Shown here piece after piece: positions 45,547-55,051 of a stretch of 64,000 nt of DNA. The stretch comes from Fimbriimonadaceae bacterium. Its GTDB lineage: Bacteria > Armatimonadota > Fimbriimonadia > Fimbriimonadales > Fimbriimonadaceae. The position numbers and the translations under genes were made by a program. The stretch is from positions 1,854,218 to 1,918,217 of the forward strand of contig CP075365.1 in NCBI GenBank assembly GCA_019454125.1. Reading direction: 5' to 3'. Below the pieces are notes generated by a model, which ran no database searches, was not told where the DNA came from, and worked only from the letters and a program-made list of their open reading frames with translations. The first letter of the stretch is position 1; every line of letters begins with the position of its first letter.

Positions 45547-46960
45547 GCCGTTGGTGCTGGTGGTCGGTGCGGGAGCGGCAGGGATCTTTGCCGCCTGGAA
45601 CGCGGCCCGCCACGGGGCGCGGGTCGTGCTGCTGGAGAAGACCGACCGCATCGGCACCAAAGTGCTGATCTCGGGCGGGGGCAAGTGCAATGTCGCCCAC
45701 GACGGCCCGCTGGAGGACGTGCTGAAGGCGTTCCGTCCGAACGAGGCCCGCTTTATCCGCCCCGCCTGCTACCGCCTGCCGAACACGGAGATCGTCCGCA
45801 TGATGACCTCGCGCGGGTTGGAGGTCTACACCCGCCCGGACGGCCGCGTCTTCCCAGTCGACCAGACGGCCAAGGACGTGGTCGCGATCCTTCAGGGATA
45901 CCTTTCGGAGGAGGGCGTCGAAGTCCGGCTTGAAACGCCTGTGACCGGGCTGCGGTTCTCTCCGGCGCCCCCTCGCCCCTCCGGGGGAGAGGGGGTTGGG
46001 GGTGAGGGGTCGGTCAGCCGCAGGGTCGATGGGGTCGAGACCAGTGAGGGCTTCCTTCCCTGCCGCCACGTCGTGCTCGCCACCGGCGGGAGCAGTTATC
46101 CCAAGAGTGGCACGACCGGCGACGGCTGGCCCTGGGCGAGGGACGCCGGGCACACGATCGTCACCGTGCGGGCCGCGCTCGCCCCGATGCACATGCACCT
46201 CGACGAATGCCCCCAGCGGCCGGGCGTGGCCGTGCGGGACTGCGTGTTGAAGGCCAGGGTCGTTGGGCGTCAAGCCGCCCAATCCATAGCGGAGTCGAGC
46301 CTCCGCACTCCAGCGGAGTCGAGCCTCCGCACTCCAGCGGAGTCGAGCGTCCACACCCCAGGAAAGGAGGTCGCGCGGTGGCGCGGGGACCTTCTCTTCA
46401 CCCATCGAGGGGTCAGCGGGCCGACCGTGCTCGGCATCAGCCGGGCCGTCGCCGAAGTTATAGATGGAGCATCCGTCAACCTGGAGGTCGACCTCAGGCC
46501 CGACGAGGGCTTCGAACAAGTCTCCGAAAGCCTGCGCCGCTGGTGCGCGGAAAACCCGCGCCGCGGCCTCGGCGCTTATGTGGGCGGGTTCGTGGCCGAG
46601 AGCCTGGTCGAGGACGTGTGCGGGTCGGCAGGGCTCGATCCAGAAGAACGTGGCGGGCAAGCCGGGAAGAAGGCGCTCAACCGGCTGGTCGAAGCGATGA
46701 AGGCCTGGCGCATTGGCCGGGTCAAGCGAGTGGACCTAGAGAAGGGCGAGGTCGTCGCCGGTGGCGTGAGCCTCGACGAGGTCGACCCCCAGACCATGCG
46801 CTCGCTCCGATGCGAGGGCCTCTATCTCTGCGGAGAGGTGCTCGACGTGGCCGGCCCGGTCGGCGGCTACAACCTCCAAGCCGCCTTCGCAACGGGGTTC
46901 GTAGCGGGCGAGACGGCGGCTAAGGACGCCCTCTCCTTCGCTGAAGCAGGGGGTAGGTGA
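45536..46960 (+). CDS. BaiN/RdsA-family FAD-dependent oxidoreductase with in-frame repeats
   Basis: The 474-residue protein starts with the FAD motif PLVLVVGAGAAGIFAAWNA, has the family signature ISGGGKCNVAH and FPVDQTAKDV, and ends with EGLYLCGEVLDVAGPVGGYNLQ. This is the HI0933/BaiN group, annotated as NAD(P)/FAD-dependent oxidoreductases of uncertain substrate. Residues about 143-158 (APPRPSGGEGVGGEG) and 252-275 (three copies of AESSLRTP-like) are in-frame insertions encoded by repeats. The gene overlaps the WD40-type gene by 11 bases and its 3' end also runs into a repeat. Confidence 0.88.
   Translation: MGGKPLVLVVGAGAAGIFAAWNAARHGARVVLLEKTDRIGTKVLISGGGKCNVAHDGPLEDVLKAFRPNEARFIRPACYRLPNTEIVRMMTSRGLEVYTRPDGRVFPVDQTAKDVVAILQGYLSEEGVEVRLETPVTGLRFSPAPPRPSGGEGVGGEGSVSRRVDGVETSEGFLPCRHVVLATGGSSYPKSGTTGDGWPWARDAGHTIVTVRAALAPMHMHLDECPQRPGVAVRDCVLKARVVGRQAAQSIAESSLRTPAESSLRTPAESSVHTPGKEVARWRGDLLFTHRGVSGPTVLGISRAVAEVIDGASVNLEVDLRPDEGFEQVSESLRRWCAENPRRGLGAYVGGFVAESLVEDVCGSAGLDPEERGGQAGKKALNRLVEAMKAWRIGRVKRVDLEKGEVVAGGVSLDEVDPQTMRSLRCEGLYLCGEVLDVAGPVGGYNLQAAFATGFVAGETAAKDALSFAEAGGR
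45963..46010. repeat. dispersed GC-rich palindromic repeat inside a coding region
   Basis: CCCCCTCGCCCC ... GGGGGAGAGGGGG, then TTGGGGGTGAGGGG, sits in frame in the FAD protein gene. A reverse-oriented, variant copy lies at 46972-47013. Each has the CTCACCCCC / CCTCTCC hairpin-forming core. Confidence 0.75.
46289..46360. repeat. three tandem 24-bp palindromic repeats in frame
   Basis: Units at 46289-46312, 46313-46336 and 46337-46360 each contain GCGGAG ... CTCCGC (hairpin arms) and are read as AESSLRTP, AESSLRTP and AESSVHTP. The first two units are identical; the third has lost the right arm (GTCCAC). Codon phase is preserved, since 24 is a multiple of 3. Confidence 0.9.
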
Positions 46961-47013
46961 GCGTCGGCGAACCTCACCCCCCCCCTCTCCTTCGCTGGAG
47001 GAGAGGGGGGCCT
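46929..47013. repeat. two adjacent copies of the palindromic repeat after the FAD gene
   Basis: CCCTCTCCTTCGCTG (from 46929, inside the last codons DALSFAEAGGR) and again CCCTCTCCTTCGCTG (from about 46984) followed by GAGGAGAGGGGGG form a tandem pair; the second has a perfect CCCCCTCTCC/GGAGAGGGGG stem. The first copy encodes the C-terminal residues and precedes the stop codon of the oxidoreductase. Confidence 0.65.
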
Positions 47014-47021
47014 CGGACGGC

Positions 47022-48347
47022 TTAGCGGTAGAAGTCGAACTTCTCGAGCCGACCCTTGACCGCCTGCAAGAACCGGCCGGCCGTAAGGCCGTCGACGAGG
47101 CGGTGGTCGTAGGTCAGGACAAGGTTCATCACCGAGCGAACCGCGATCATGTCGTCGATGATCACCGGCTTCTTCGTGATGCCATAGGCGCCGATGATGC
47201 CGCTTTGCGGTGCATTGATCATCGGGGTTCCGAGGACGGCCCCATAGCTGCCCGGGTTCGTAAGGGTGAAAGTGCCGCCTTGGACGTCGGCCACGCCGAG
47301 CTTGTTGCCGCGGGCGTTCGCCGCGATCTGCTCCAGGTCCCTCGCGATCTCCACCAGCGACTTGGACTGACAGTCCCGGATCACGGGCACGATGAGCCCG
47401 CCCTCACCCCGCTCGCCCAGTGAGACGGCGACGCCCATATGGACGCCTTTATAGAGCGTCACCTGGCCGTCGACCAGCGAGGCGTTGAGGTAGGGGAACT
47501 CAAGAAGGCTGTCCGTCAGCGCTTTGATGAAGAACGGCGTGTAGGTCAGCTTCACCCCGAACTGGGCTTGGAACGAGTCCTTATTGATCTCGCGGAACTT
47601 GACGAGGTTCGTCACGTCCACCTCGATGAGCGTCGAGACGACCGGCACCTGGCTCGACCGCGTCATCGCCTCGGCGATCATCTTGCGCATGCCGACAAGG
47701 GCGTGCGTCTCGCTCGCCCCGGCCACCGCCGAAGCGGGCGCGGCAGCGGCGAACGAGAGGTCGGCCGCGGGAGCCGTGGCCGGGCCGGGCCGACCAGCAA
47801 CGGGGGTCGCGCCACGCCGGTCAATGAAGTCTTGAAGGTCTTTCTTGTTCACCCGCCCGCCCGCGCCTGAACCTACGATCTGGGCCAACTCAGCCTCCGA
47901 GACGCCGGCATCTTTCGCCATCGAGCGGACGAGCGGCGAGAACCACTTGCGCTTCCCGTCGCTACCGGATTGGGCGGCCGCAGGCTCGACGGCCCCGTTC
48001 TCGGGAGCCGGGGCCGGGGTCTCTGTCGGCTTGGCAGGCGCTTGGGTCGGATTCGGGGTCGAGGCGGCGGCGCCTCCAACGTCGGCGATCATCTCCTTCG
48101 CCTTCGCCTCGTCGGCCTCGATCAGACCCATCGCGTGGAAGACTTCGACCTCGCCGCCCTCCTCCACCATGATCTTCACCAGCACCCCGCTGGAAGGCGC
48201 GCCAAGCTCCGTGTTCACCTTGTCGGTCATGATCTCCACGACCGGCTCGTCCTCCTTGACATAGTCGCCGATCTTCTTTAACCAGCGACTCACCGTCCCT
48301 TCGTGCACCGACTCGCCCAGTTCGGGCATCAGGATCTCCACGGGCAT
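47022..48347 (-). CDS. dihydrolipoamide acyltransferase, 2-oxoacid dehydrogenase E2
   Basis: The 441-residue protein has an N-terminal lipoyl domain with Lys43 in MTDKVNTE, a Pro/Ala/Glu linker, a peripheral subunit-binding domain (PLVRSMAKDAGVSEAELAQIVGSG) near 140-175, and the catalytic domain ending in DHRLVDG (His415). The lipoyl sequence and linker fit branched-chain keto-acid or pyruvate E2; the substrate depends on the E1, which is not in the window. Genes for E1 and E3 are absent here. Confidence 0.9.
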   Translation of the reverse strand: MPVEILMPELGESVHEGTVSRWLKKIGDYVKEDEPVVEIMTDKVNTELGAPSSGVLVKIMVEEGGEVEVFHAMGLIEADEAKAKEMIADVGGAAASTPNPTQAPAKPTETPAPAPENGAVEPAAAQSGSDGKRKWFSPLVRSMAKDAGVSEAELAQIVGSGAGGRVNKKDLQDFIDRRGATPVAGRPGPATAPAADLSFAAAAPASAVAGASETHALVGMRKMIAEAMTRSSQVPVVSTLIEVDVTNLVKFREINKDSFQAQFGVKLTYTPFFIKALTDSLLEFPYLNASLVDGQVTLYKGVHMGVAVSLGERGEGGLIVPVIRDCQSKSLVEIARDLEQIAANARGNKLGVADVQGGTFTLTNPGSYGAVLGTPMINAPQSGIIGAYGITKKPVIIDDMIAVRSVMNLVLTYDHRLVDGLTAGRFLQAVKGRLEKFDFYR

Positions 48348-48749
48348 ACGCTTGATTCTAGCCCGGTTCGCTTGCAGTCTTCAGCCCGGAAAGGCCGTGC
48401 GGCGCTTGACTCTAGGGCTGTCCGCTTCATCCGTTCGATCCCCCCACCCGGTATTAACCCTGGGCGGCCCGCCCTAGTCGGCGCAGGAATGGGCCCTTAT
48501 GCCCAAGCAACCTCGGGGAGTTTTCCACATGGAGGTCGCCACGCTCCCTACGGCCCTGCGCGGTCCCTAGCAGGACTACCAGACCGGAGGCAGATCACCG
48601 CATATCGTGATAGCCAGGGGGCGCGTTCCGGTGCTAGAATGATGGCATTACGGAGTGCATTCAACTTCTTGGAGAGGGGTGCAAGGAGAGATTTTTCCTT
48701 GTCGCTTCGAGTGCGCTTTCGTAAGATCCACGCTAAGAGAGTCAAGCAT
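48348..48749. other. 402-bp intergenic region with a putative extended -10 promoter
   Basis: No gene, tRNA or known riboswitch was recognised. TGCTAGAAT (48632-48640) is an extended -10 motif about 110 bases before the start at 48750, with a poor -35. AAGGAGAG near 48683 is too far from that start to serve it. The region reads open with the downstream gene because of low stop density, but lacks a signal peptide and family similarity. Confidence 0.4.
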
Positions 48750-50531
48750 ATGAAGCGACTTGCGCTAATCGCTGGAGTTGTTGCTTGTGTGACCGGAGCG
48801 TTCGCTCAGACGAACCTCTTCCGCAACGACTTCCAATACACAAACTCGTACGGTCCCGCAGGCCCCACCGGTGCCTGGAACGGTCAGCCCGCCTACACGC
48901 AGTGGGTTCGCTGGCCTGAACGAGGCTCGGGTGTCAGACTGTCCTCCGCCGCTACGCTCACCCAGATGACCTTCTGGACGCTTCACGTTATCAACGACGG
49001 CCTTGCCGGCGGCGAGAACGTGACGGTTCAGATCTATGCCAACGACGGCGCCAACACCACCGGCACCAACGGCACGGTCCTGGCCAAGCCGGGCACGCTC
49101 CTCTGGACGAGCCCCGCGATCCCGGTGCAGCAGGGCGACCGCGTTCTGAACATTCCGATTCCGAACATCGCGGCTCCGGCTAACATCACGTTCACCTACA
49201 AGTACCAGGGCGGGCAGCTCGATCCGGGCCCCTATGACCCGAACATCAACCCGAACCTGGCTGGTGGCCGCTTCCTCGGTAAGGCCGTCCTCGGCAACTC
49301 CGTGGGCCCGACGGGCGTCACTTGGCGCCGCGTCTTCACCACGAGCGGCGCTTCGGACTGGGGCGCCCAGGAGAACCCGGGCGGCACCTTCCCGACGAAC
49401 ATCCCGTTCAACATCGGCGCCTCCTTCTGGAGCGGTTCGGTCAACGTCGGCGCCATCGGTGCTCCGTACGACAACCAGACCAACGCCAGCCCGGTGGCCT
49501 TCTTCTATGGCCTTCCGGACGACACGGGTTACACCGAAGCCGGCAACACCTGCACGGTGGAAGGCACGGCTCGTCAGATCTCGAACATCGACATGAACAT
49601 TTATGCTCAGACCGAGAACGAGAGTGGCAACCCGACGGCGAAGATCCGCATCTGGAACGTGAACGGCACGTCCGTCTTCGGTGGCGGAGCCGGCACCCCG
49701 ACGACCCTGATCTGGGAGAGCCCGGCTCAGGCCATCCCCAAGGGCCTTGGTAACGCGCTCACCGGCGAAGGCGAACTCGTGACCCTGTCGATCCCGGCCA
49801 ACTTCACGTTGCCGGCGAACGGCGAGTTCTGCTGGTCGATCCTCGTCCAGGGCATGGTCGCCGACGGTGTCGCCGGCCCGGCCGCCCGATGGCGCGCTGA
49901 GACTGCCCCGGCTGACGCTGGCGGCACTCCGAACGGATTCTTCCAAACCGTTACCCCCGGTACCGGCTGGGAAGGCCCGTTCATCTTCCAGAACAACCCT
50001 CCTGGAAGCGGCACCTTCGTGTACCAAAACCCGGCGATCTTTGACATCAAGTTCACCGCCGGTTCGACGAACCAGGAGCTCTTCCCGAGCGCCTTCCGCG
50101 TCGCCCTTGGTCGCCAGACCGCGGGTAACCTCGCCAGCCTCCAGGCCGACGACGGTAACTTCCTTGAAGTCCGCAAGTTCATCGTTCCGAACCAGCAGGT
50201 TCCCCCGGTGAACATCGAGGCTGACTTCTCGACGAACATCACCAACCCGACCAGCATCAAGATGGATGTCAAGAGCCGCATGGGCAACACTGGTTCGTTC
50301 CAGCAAGCCACCGAGCTCCGCGACTTCACCGGCGCTGCCTGGGTCAACACGAACACTGCCACGATCACCGGTACCTACACGGTTAAGACCGCTACGGGCA
50401 CCGCGCCGTTCAACCGCTACGTCAGCGGTGGCATTGCTCGAGGCCGCTGGACCGTTCGACAGACCGGCCCGTCCGCCCTCAGCCTCTGGATCGTCCAGAC
50501 TGACTTCGCCAAGATGACCATCGGCGGCTAA
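48750..50531 (+). CDS. large exported protein with the shared C-terminal domain
   Basis: ATG 48750 starts a 593-residue protein with a perfect signal peptide (MKRLALIAGVVACVTGAFA, then Q). The bulk is Gly/Asn/Pro-rich and beta-type, with two similar halves (PGTLLWTSPAIPVQQGDRVLNI and TTLIWESPAQAIPKGLG), each perhaps a jelly-roll. Residues about 445-593 match the end of the NHL-like protein at 18730: VRKFIVPNQQVPPVNIE, KSRMGNTGSFQQATELRD, ARGRWTVRQTGPSALSLW. Codon use (rich in AAC, GGC and ACC) suggests high expression. It ends before a strong terminator. Confidence 0.8.
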   Translation: MKRLALIAGVVACVTGAFAQTNLFRNDFQYTNSYGPAGPTGAWNGQPAYTQWVRWPERGSGVRLSSAATLTQMTFWTLHVINDGLAGGENVTVQIYANDGANTTGTNGTVLAKPGTLLWTSPAIPVQQGDRVLNIPIPNIAAPANITFTYKYQGGQLDPGPYDPNINPNLAGGRFLGKAVLGNSVGPTGVTWRRVFTTSGASDWGAQENPGGTFPTNIPFNIGASFWSGSVNVGAIGAPYDNQTNASPVAFFYGLPDDTGYTEAGNTCTVEGTARQISNIDMNIYAQTENESGNPTAKIRIWNVNGTSVFGGGAGTPTTLIWESPAQAIPKGLGNALTGEGELVTLSIPANFTLPANGEFCWSILVQGMVADGVAGPAARWRAETAPADAGGTPNGFFQTVTPGTGWEGPFIFQNNPPGSGTFVYQNPAIFDIKFTAGSTNQELFPSAFRVALGRQTAGNLASLQADDGNFLEVRKFIVPNQQVPPVNIEADFSTNITNPTSIKMDVKSRMGNTGSFQQATELRDFTGAAWVNTNTATITGTYTVKTATGTAPFNRYVSGGIARGRWTVRQTGPSALSLWIVQTDFAKMTIGG

Positions 50532-50559
50532 TAGCTCCCGATCGTTAACAGATAGGCGA

Positions 50560-50588
50560 GCCCCCCGCTCCTTTATGGAGCGGGGGGC
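50560..50588 (+). terminator. strong rho-independent terminator
   Basis: GCCCCCCGCTCC (50560-50571) and GGAGCGGGGGGC (50577-50588) form a 12-bp stem with loop TTTAT, followed by GTTTCTTT. It lies 28 bases after the stop of the exported protein gene. Confidence 0.93.
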
Positions 50589-50682
50589 GTTTCTTTGTGC
50601 CCTAGCGCCCACCGCGTAGCCGCAGGCTGTCCGCAGGACGGCGCGAGCCGCGCCGCACCCAACTCCATCCCCAGAAACTAAG

Positions 50683-50713
50683 AAGGGCCGCCCGGTTTCC
50701 CGGGCAGCCCTTC
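50683..50713 (-). terminator. rho-independent terminator of clpC
   Basis: AAGGGCCGCCCGG and CCGGGCAGCCCTT pair with one mismatch around a TTT loop. On the minus strand it is followed by CTTAGTTTCTGG and lies about 20 bases beyond the clpC stop. The remaining bases between 50589 and 50682 show nothing. Confidence 0.7.
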
Positions 50714-50735
50714 CGTTCAGAACAGCCGTCGCCGA

Positions 50736-53240
50736 CTAGTTCTTGCTCAACTCGACCGTCTCTTTCGAGCGGCCTTTGCCGGTCGGCTTCTTGCGGAAGC
50801 TGACCTTGTCTTCGCCGTCCTTCTCCGCGACGATGGTGTCGCCGGGGGTGAAGGTGTTGGTCAAGAGCTCTTCGCTGAGCGGGTCTTCGATGAACCGCTG
50901 GACCGCGCGGCGAAGCGGACGGGCGCCAAGGTTCGGATCGTAGCCCTTGTCTACCAAGAGCTGCTTCACCTCTTCGCTCAGCTCGATCGTAATGCCGATC
51001 TCCGCCGCCTGCTTGTTCACCCGCTTCAGGTAAAGGTCCGCGATCTGGAGGATCTCTTCCTTCTTCAGGTGCTGGAACACGATGACCTCGTCGACACGGT
51101 TGAGGAACTCGGGCCGGAAAGACTTCTTCATCTCGTCCAGCATCTTGTTCTTCATGTTCTCGTAGGTCTTCGGATCGTTCACGTCCATCGCGGTGTCGCG
51201 GAAACCCAGGCCCTTCTCGAGCTCGATCGGCCGCACGCCGACGTTGGAGGTCATGATGATGATCGTGTTCCGGAAGTCCACCGTCCGACCTTGCGAGTCG
51301 GTGAGCTGTCCGTCCTCCATGACTTGGAGGAGGATGTTGAACACCTCAGGGTGCGCCTTCTCGATCTCATCGAGGAGAACGACGCAGTACGGGTTCCGCC
51401 GCACCTGTTCGGTGAGCTGCCCGCCCTCGTCGTAGCCGACGTAGCCAGGAGGCGCGCCGACCAGCCGCGACACCGCGAACCGTTCCATGTACTCGGACAT
51501 GTCGATCCGGACGATGTTCGACTCCTTCTCGTAGAGGTATTCGGCCAAGGCCTTGGCCAACTCGGTCTTGCCGACGCCGGTGGGGCCGAGGAACATGAAG
51601 CTGGCGATGGGCCGCTTCGGATCCTTCAGTCCGCTCCGGGCGCGGCGGATGGCACGGGCGACCGCGCCGACCGCGTCGTACTGGCCGATGATGCGGCCGT
51701 GGAGGTCTTCCTCCATCCGCAACAGCTTTTGCTGCTCGCCTTCGACCAGGCGCGTGACCGGGATACCGGTCCAGCTCTGGACGATCTGGGCGATCTCGTG
51801 GTCGCCGACGATGGCCTTCGGCTTCTCTTCGGCGTGCCAGGCTTCTTCTCGCTCGGTCACTTCGTTATCGAGGTCGTCGATCGCTTCCTCAAGCTTCTGA
51901 TAGGCCTCTCCATCGGGATCGTGCCGCCGCAGGTGGTCGAGCTCAGAGCGCATTTTGCTCAAGCGGACCTTGTCCTGGCGGACTTCCAAGGGAGGCAGCG
52001 ACTGCTGCAGTCGGACGCGACTGGCCGCCTCGTCGATGAGGTCGATCGCCTTGTCTGGCAGGCTTCGGTCACTGATGTACCGCTGGCTGAGCTGCACCGA
52101 GGCCGAGATGGCCCCGTCGGTGATCTCAACGTCATGGTGCGCCTCATAGCGCTCGCGAAGACCCTTCAGAATGTCGACCGCCTCTTCCTCGTTCGGTTCG
52201 CGGACCTTGACGGCCTGGAACCGGCGTTCGAGGGCGGCGTCGCGCTCGATGTACTTACGGAATTCGTCCTGCGTGGTCGCGCCGATGCATTGCAGCTCGC
52301 CGCGGGCCAGCGCCGGCTTCATAATGTTGCTGGCGTCGATGGCGCCTTCTGCAGCGCCCGCCCCCACCAACGTGTGAAGCTCGTCGATAAAGAGGATCAC
52401 GTGTCCCTCGGACCGTCGGACCTCCTCCATAACCTTCTTCATGCGCTCTTCGAACTCGCCGCGGTACTTAGTACCGGCGACGAGCCCCGCTAGGTCGAGC
52501 GCCACCAATCGCTTGTTCTTTAACAAGTCGGGGATGTCGCCACTCACGATGCGGAGCGCCAAGCCCTCGGCGATCGCCGTCTTACCGACGCCGGGTTCAC
52601 CGATCAGGCACGGGTTGTTCTTTGTGCGCCGAGTCAGGATCTGCATGACCCTCTCGATCTCTTGCTGACGGCCGACGACGGGGTCGAGCTTGCCCTCATG
52701 GGCAAGTTCCGTCAAGTCGCGGCCGAATTCGTCCAGCGTCTGGGTCTTGACCCCGCCCTGGGTGCCGGTACCGGACGCCCTTTGCGAGGTGCCCCGGCTC
52801 TGCGTGTCGTTGTCTTGCAAGGACATGACTTCGCGACGGGCGCGTTCAAGTTCGACGCCAAGCTTGGCCAGCACTCTGCCGGCCAGGCCGTCACCCTCGC
52901 GGATGAGGCCGAGCAACAGGTGCTCGGTGCCGATGTAGTTGTTGTTGAGGTTGCGGGCTTCGTCATAGGCCAGGTCGATGACTCTCTTCGCCCTCGGCGT
53001 CAAGGTCATGTCCTGGGTTTGACGCGCTTCCCCGCGGGGAAGCTGCTTTTCGACTTCGGCCCGAATTCGGCTCAGGCTGACCCCGAGCCGGTCGAGAACC
53101 CTGGCCGCAACGCTGTCGGTCTCGCGGACGAGGCCCAACAGCAGGTGTTCGGTGCTGACATAGCCCTCACCAAACTTCTGCGCTTCTTCTTGTGCGAAGA
53201 AGACGACTTTTCTCGCGCGTTCTGTGAAACGCTGCCACAT
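50736..53240 (-). CDS. clpC: ATP-dependent Clp protease ATP-binding subunit ClpC
   Basis: The 834-residue AAA+ unfoldase starts with the double Clp-N repeats ([29 protein letters not shown] and [12 protein letters not shown]), followed by the first ATPase domain with Walker [10 protein letters not shown] (residue 214) and the second with [10 protein letters not shown] middle coiled-coil (about 420-470) identifies ClpC rather than ClpA. It unfolds substrates for ClpP. The mcsA/mcsB/ctsR genes that often precede it are absent here. Confidence 0.95.
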   Translation of the reverse strand: MWQRFTERARKVVFFAQEEAQKFGEGYVSTEHLLLGLVRETDSVAARVLDRLGVSLSRIRAEVEKQLPRGEARQTQDMTLTPRAKRVIDLAYDEARNLNNNYIGTEHLLLGLIREGDGLAGRVLAKLGVELERARREVMSLQDNDTQSRGTSQRASGTGTQGGVKTQTLDEFGRDLTELAHEGKLDPVVGRQQEIERVMQILTRRTKNNPCLIGEPGVGKTAIAEGLALRIVSGDIPDLLKNKRLVALDLAGLVAGTKYRGEFEERMKKVMEEVRRSEGHVILFIDELHTLVGAGAAEGAIDASNIMKPALARGELQCIGATTQDEFRKYIERDAALERRFQAVKVREPNEEEAVDILKGLRERYEAHHDVEITDGAISASVQLSQRYISDRSLPDKAIDLIDEAASRVRLQQSLPPLEVRQDKVRLSKMRSELDHLRRHDPDGEAYQKLEEAIDDLDNEVTEREEAWHAEEKPKAIVGDHEIAQIVQSWTGIPVTRLVEGEQQKLLRMEEDLHGRIIGQYDAVGAVARAIRRARSGLKDPKRPIASFMFLGPTGVGKTELAKALAEYLYEKESNIVRIDMSEYMERFAVSRLVGAPPGYVGYDEGGQLTEQVRRNPYCVVLLDEIEKAHPEVFNILLQVMEDGQLTDSQGRTVDFRNTIIIMTSNVGVRPIELEKGLGFRDTAMDVNDPKTYENMKNKMLDEMKKSFRPEFLNRVDEVIVFQHLKKEEILQIADLYLKRVNKQAAEIGITIELSEEVKQLLVDKGYDPNLGARPLRRAVQRFIEDPLSEELLTNTFTPGDTIVAEKDGEDKVSFRKKPTGKGRSKETVELSKN

Positions 53241-53430
53241 GTTCTCAGTTCACCTCCGTGATCTTGCCCGCTCCAGGGCCGGTGTCTCCTAGGTACCCGA
53301 TCCTGCCTCGGCTGTGCCGAGGATGACCGGGCTCCAACTGGGTAGACGAGCCGAAACCCGGCTCGGTGCCCATGGGGTGCACTTTTTCCTTACCGAGCGA
53401 CACCCTATAGTGTTGTCGGCGGAACGGACG

Positions 53431-53441
53431 GTCAAGTTGAC
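53431..53441. promoter_or_regulatory. palindrome at a possible clpC promoter
   Basis: GTCAA and TTGAC are arranged as an inverted pair around one base, with TTGACC (minus strand) as -35-like core. Downstream, TATAGG lies 20 bases away, a long spacing. CIRCE (TTAGCACTC-N9) and classical CtsR heptads were not found. A heat-shock regulator binding here is only a guess. Confidence 0.25.
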
Positions 53442-53474
53442 TTGTCACCGTACCTTTAAGTTCCATTTTTCCCC

Positions 53475-53980
53475 CTACCGTTCCGGGGGCCCACCCCGGG
53501 CAACCATTTCATACCTAGCACCGCCGGGACTTAAGAAACTTTGAAAGAGGACAAGCGAGCCTAGGTCAAATTCGATCTTTGGGAAGGTAGCCGGGATCGT
53601 AACCTCGCGCGGCTTACGCAACCTTGCCAAAGTCACGTGCAGGCTCGGAACATTGTTCAGGTGGAACGCAGCGCGCAAGACCTCGGCCATGAAGAAAAGG
53701 TCGTCTCCGTCCGCCAAAAGTCGCACGGCAAGGGCCGACTTCCCCGTCTGCGCCCATCCTGCCGCAGAGACCCGCACCGGTCGCCAGCGGACCGTGCCAA
53801 GGGCCGTCACCAGGTGCCGGGTCTGGGCCTCGTCGCACTCTCCAAAGAAGGCCAAGGTGGTGTGAAGGGTTTCCGGTGGGACAAGCCGTACCTGACGGGC
53901 GTTCAAGACTTCGGCCGCATGTTCAGCAAGAGCACGCGCAGAACCTCTGAGAGAGGGCAGGCTAGGAAGAGCCGCCTCAC
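53475..53980 (-). pseudogene. thpR: RNA 2',3'-cyclic phosphodiesterase (2H family), frameshifted
   Basis: The GTG at 53980 overlaps the upstream stop (GTGA) and encodes VRRLFLACPLSEVLR, the typical start of ThpR/LigT, but this frame stops after 25 codons. The remainder (AEVLNARQVRLVPPETLHTTLAFFG ... LHVTLARLRKP), with both HxT motifs, is in a frame offset by one base. A single missing base near 53920-53955 would restore about 169 residues. It may be a pseudogene, a sequencing error or a frameshifted translation; a TTG at 53906 could make a truncated 143-residue form. Confidence 0.75.
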
Positions 53981-55047
53981 TCCGCCAAGTCTTGGAGTCG
54001 AAAGCCGACCCACCGTTCGACCGGCCCTTGCTTGGTGGAGACCGATGTCACGAGGAATTCCACCATGACTCGTACCCCCGAAGGAGCGGAAACACGGCAG
54101 TTCATAAACGCTTGTTCACGATCGCCGCCTACGGAAGAAAGGTTAAGCTGGCTCAAAAGCGTGTCCGCGTTCCTTCCCAATATCCCCTTGACGGAGTTGG
54201 GCAAACGATCATAGGCAAGGCTTTGGCCAGCCATAAGCGCCGCCCCCGTGGCATCATTGCCAAGCACACCTTCAAAGGCGGCGTGGATCTCGTCTTGCAG
54301 CTCGGCCCATTGCCTTTCCCGCCTTTCCTCCAACTTTGACTTGATAAAGTCGAGAAAACCTTTGAAAAGGTCTGCATCGACAGGCGTCGAGAAATCGACG
54401 CAGAAGCTGCGGGTCAGCAGACCATAGAGTTCTGGCCTTTCAAGCGCTTGGTCCGGTTTTGAAGATTCAGAAGCGTCGAAGGGTTTCTCGCCCCGATGCG
54501 CGTCTGCGGGCATTCCAAGGGCCGAGTACACAGGCTCATCAGGCTTGGCAAATGCCTGTGCGAGCAGCGCAGCGCTAACGGGCAACTTTGCCCGCTTGTC
54601 ACCGCTCTCCACGGTCAGTTCGATTTCATGGCGGAGTCTGACAGCTTTCATGTCGCTGTTTCTCATCTGGTCGCCCAGCACGCCCCCTACACCCCTATTA
54701 GAAAGAAGATGCCGAAGATGCTGCCGAGTCGGGGCATCCAGACGCGAGGAGTCGATGCGCTGGCCGCTTTGAGCTAGGCGGAACAAGGACCGAAGTGATG
54801 TGGTGCGGTCTTCAGACCATGCAGGCTTGGGCAAGAAGACCAAAGCTTCTTTGGAGGAGAAGACGTCATAGCCCAGGCTCTCAGCAAGTCTTCGCGTGTC
54901 ATCGACGCTCAACTGGTCGTTCAGGATTGCCTTAGCCTTCAGATCTCCCGTGTGGACCAAGAGTCGCAATTGAGGAGCGGACGACTGCTGGTCAAAGCCT
55001 GCTAAACCGTGTAAAAGACCGACTAAGGCATACAAGGCCGTATTCAT
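53977..55047 (-). CDS. exported protein of unknown function
   Basis: From ATG 55047 the product is 356 residues with a signal peptide (NTALYALVGLLHGLAG). The rest is mainly helical with a charged segment (DFIKSKLEERRERQWAELQDE) and a C-terminal beta part (VRVMVEFLVTSV). GC content looks lower than in its neighbours, a possible sign of transfer. It directly follows the small Cys-containing gene and is overlapped by thpR at its end. An ATG 27 bases earlier overlaps the upstream gene and is less likely. Confidence 0.65.
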   Translation of the reverse strand: MNTALYALVGLLHGLAGFDQQSSAPQLRLLVHTGDLKAKAILNDQLSVDDTRRLAESLGYDVFSSKEALVFLPKPAWSEDRTTSLRSLFRLAQSGQRIDSSRLDAPTRQHLRHLLSNRGVGGVLGDQMRNSDMKAVRLRHEIELTVESGDKRAKLPVSAALLAQAFAKPDEPVYSALGMPADAHRGEKPFDASESSKPDQALERPELYGLLTRSFCVDFSTPVDADLFKGFLDFIKSKLEERRERQWAELQDEIHAAFEGVLGNDATGAALMAGQSLAYDRLPNSVKGILGRNADTLLSQLNLSSVGGDREQAFMNCRVSAPSGVRVMVEFLVTSVSTKQGPVERWVGFRLQDLAE

Positions 55048-55051
55048 CTTC

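Noticed and set aside
46289-46360. CRISPR array
   Set aside because: Three head-to-tail 24-bp units with no spacers, in frame inside a coding gene, are a tandem repeat and not a CRISPR.
48303-48749. A 149-codon N-terminal extension of the exported protein at 48750
   Set aside because: It would bury the signal peptide and overlaps the E2 gene start; the ATG at 48750 begins a perfect signal peptide.
53241-53474. CIRCE or CtsR operator before clpC
   Set aside because: Neither TTAGCACTC-N9-GAGTGCTAA nor the CtsR heptad pair was found; only a weak GTCAAnTTGAC palindrome is present.
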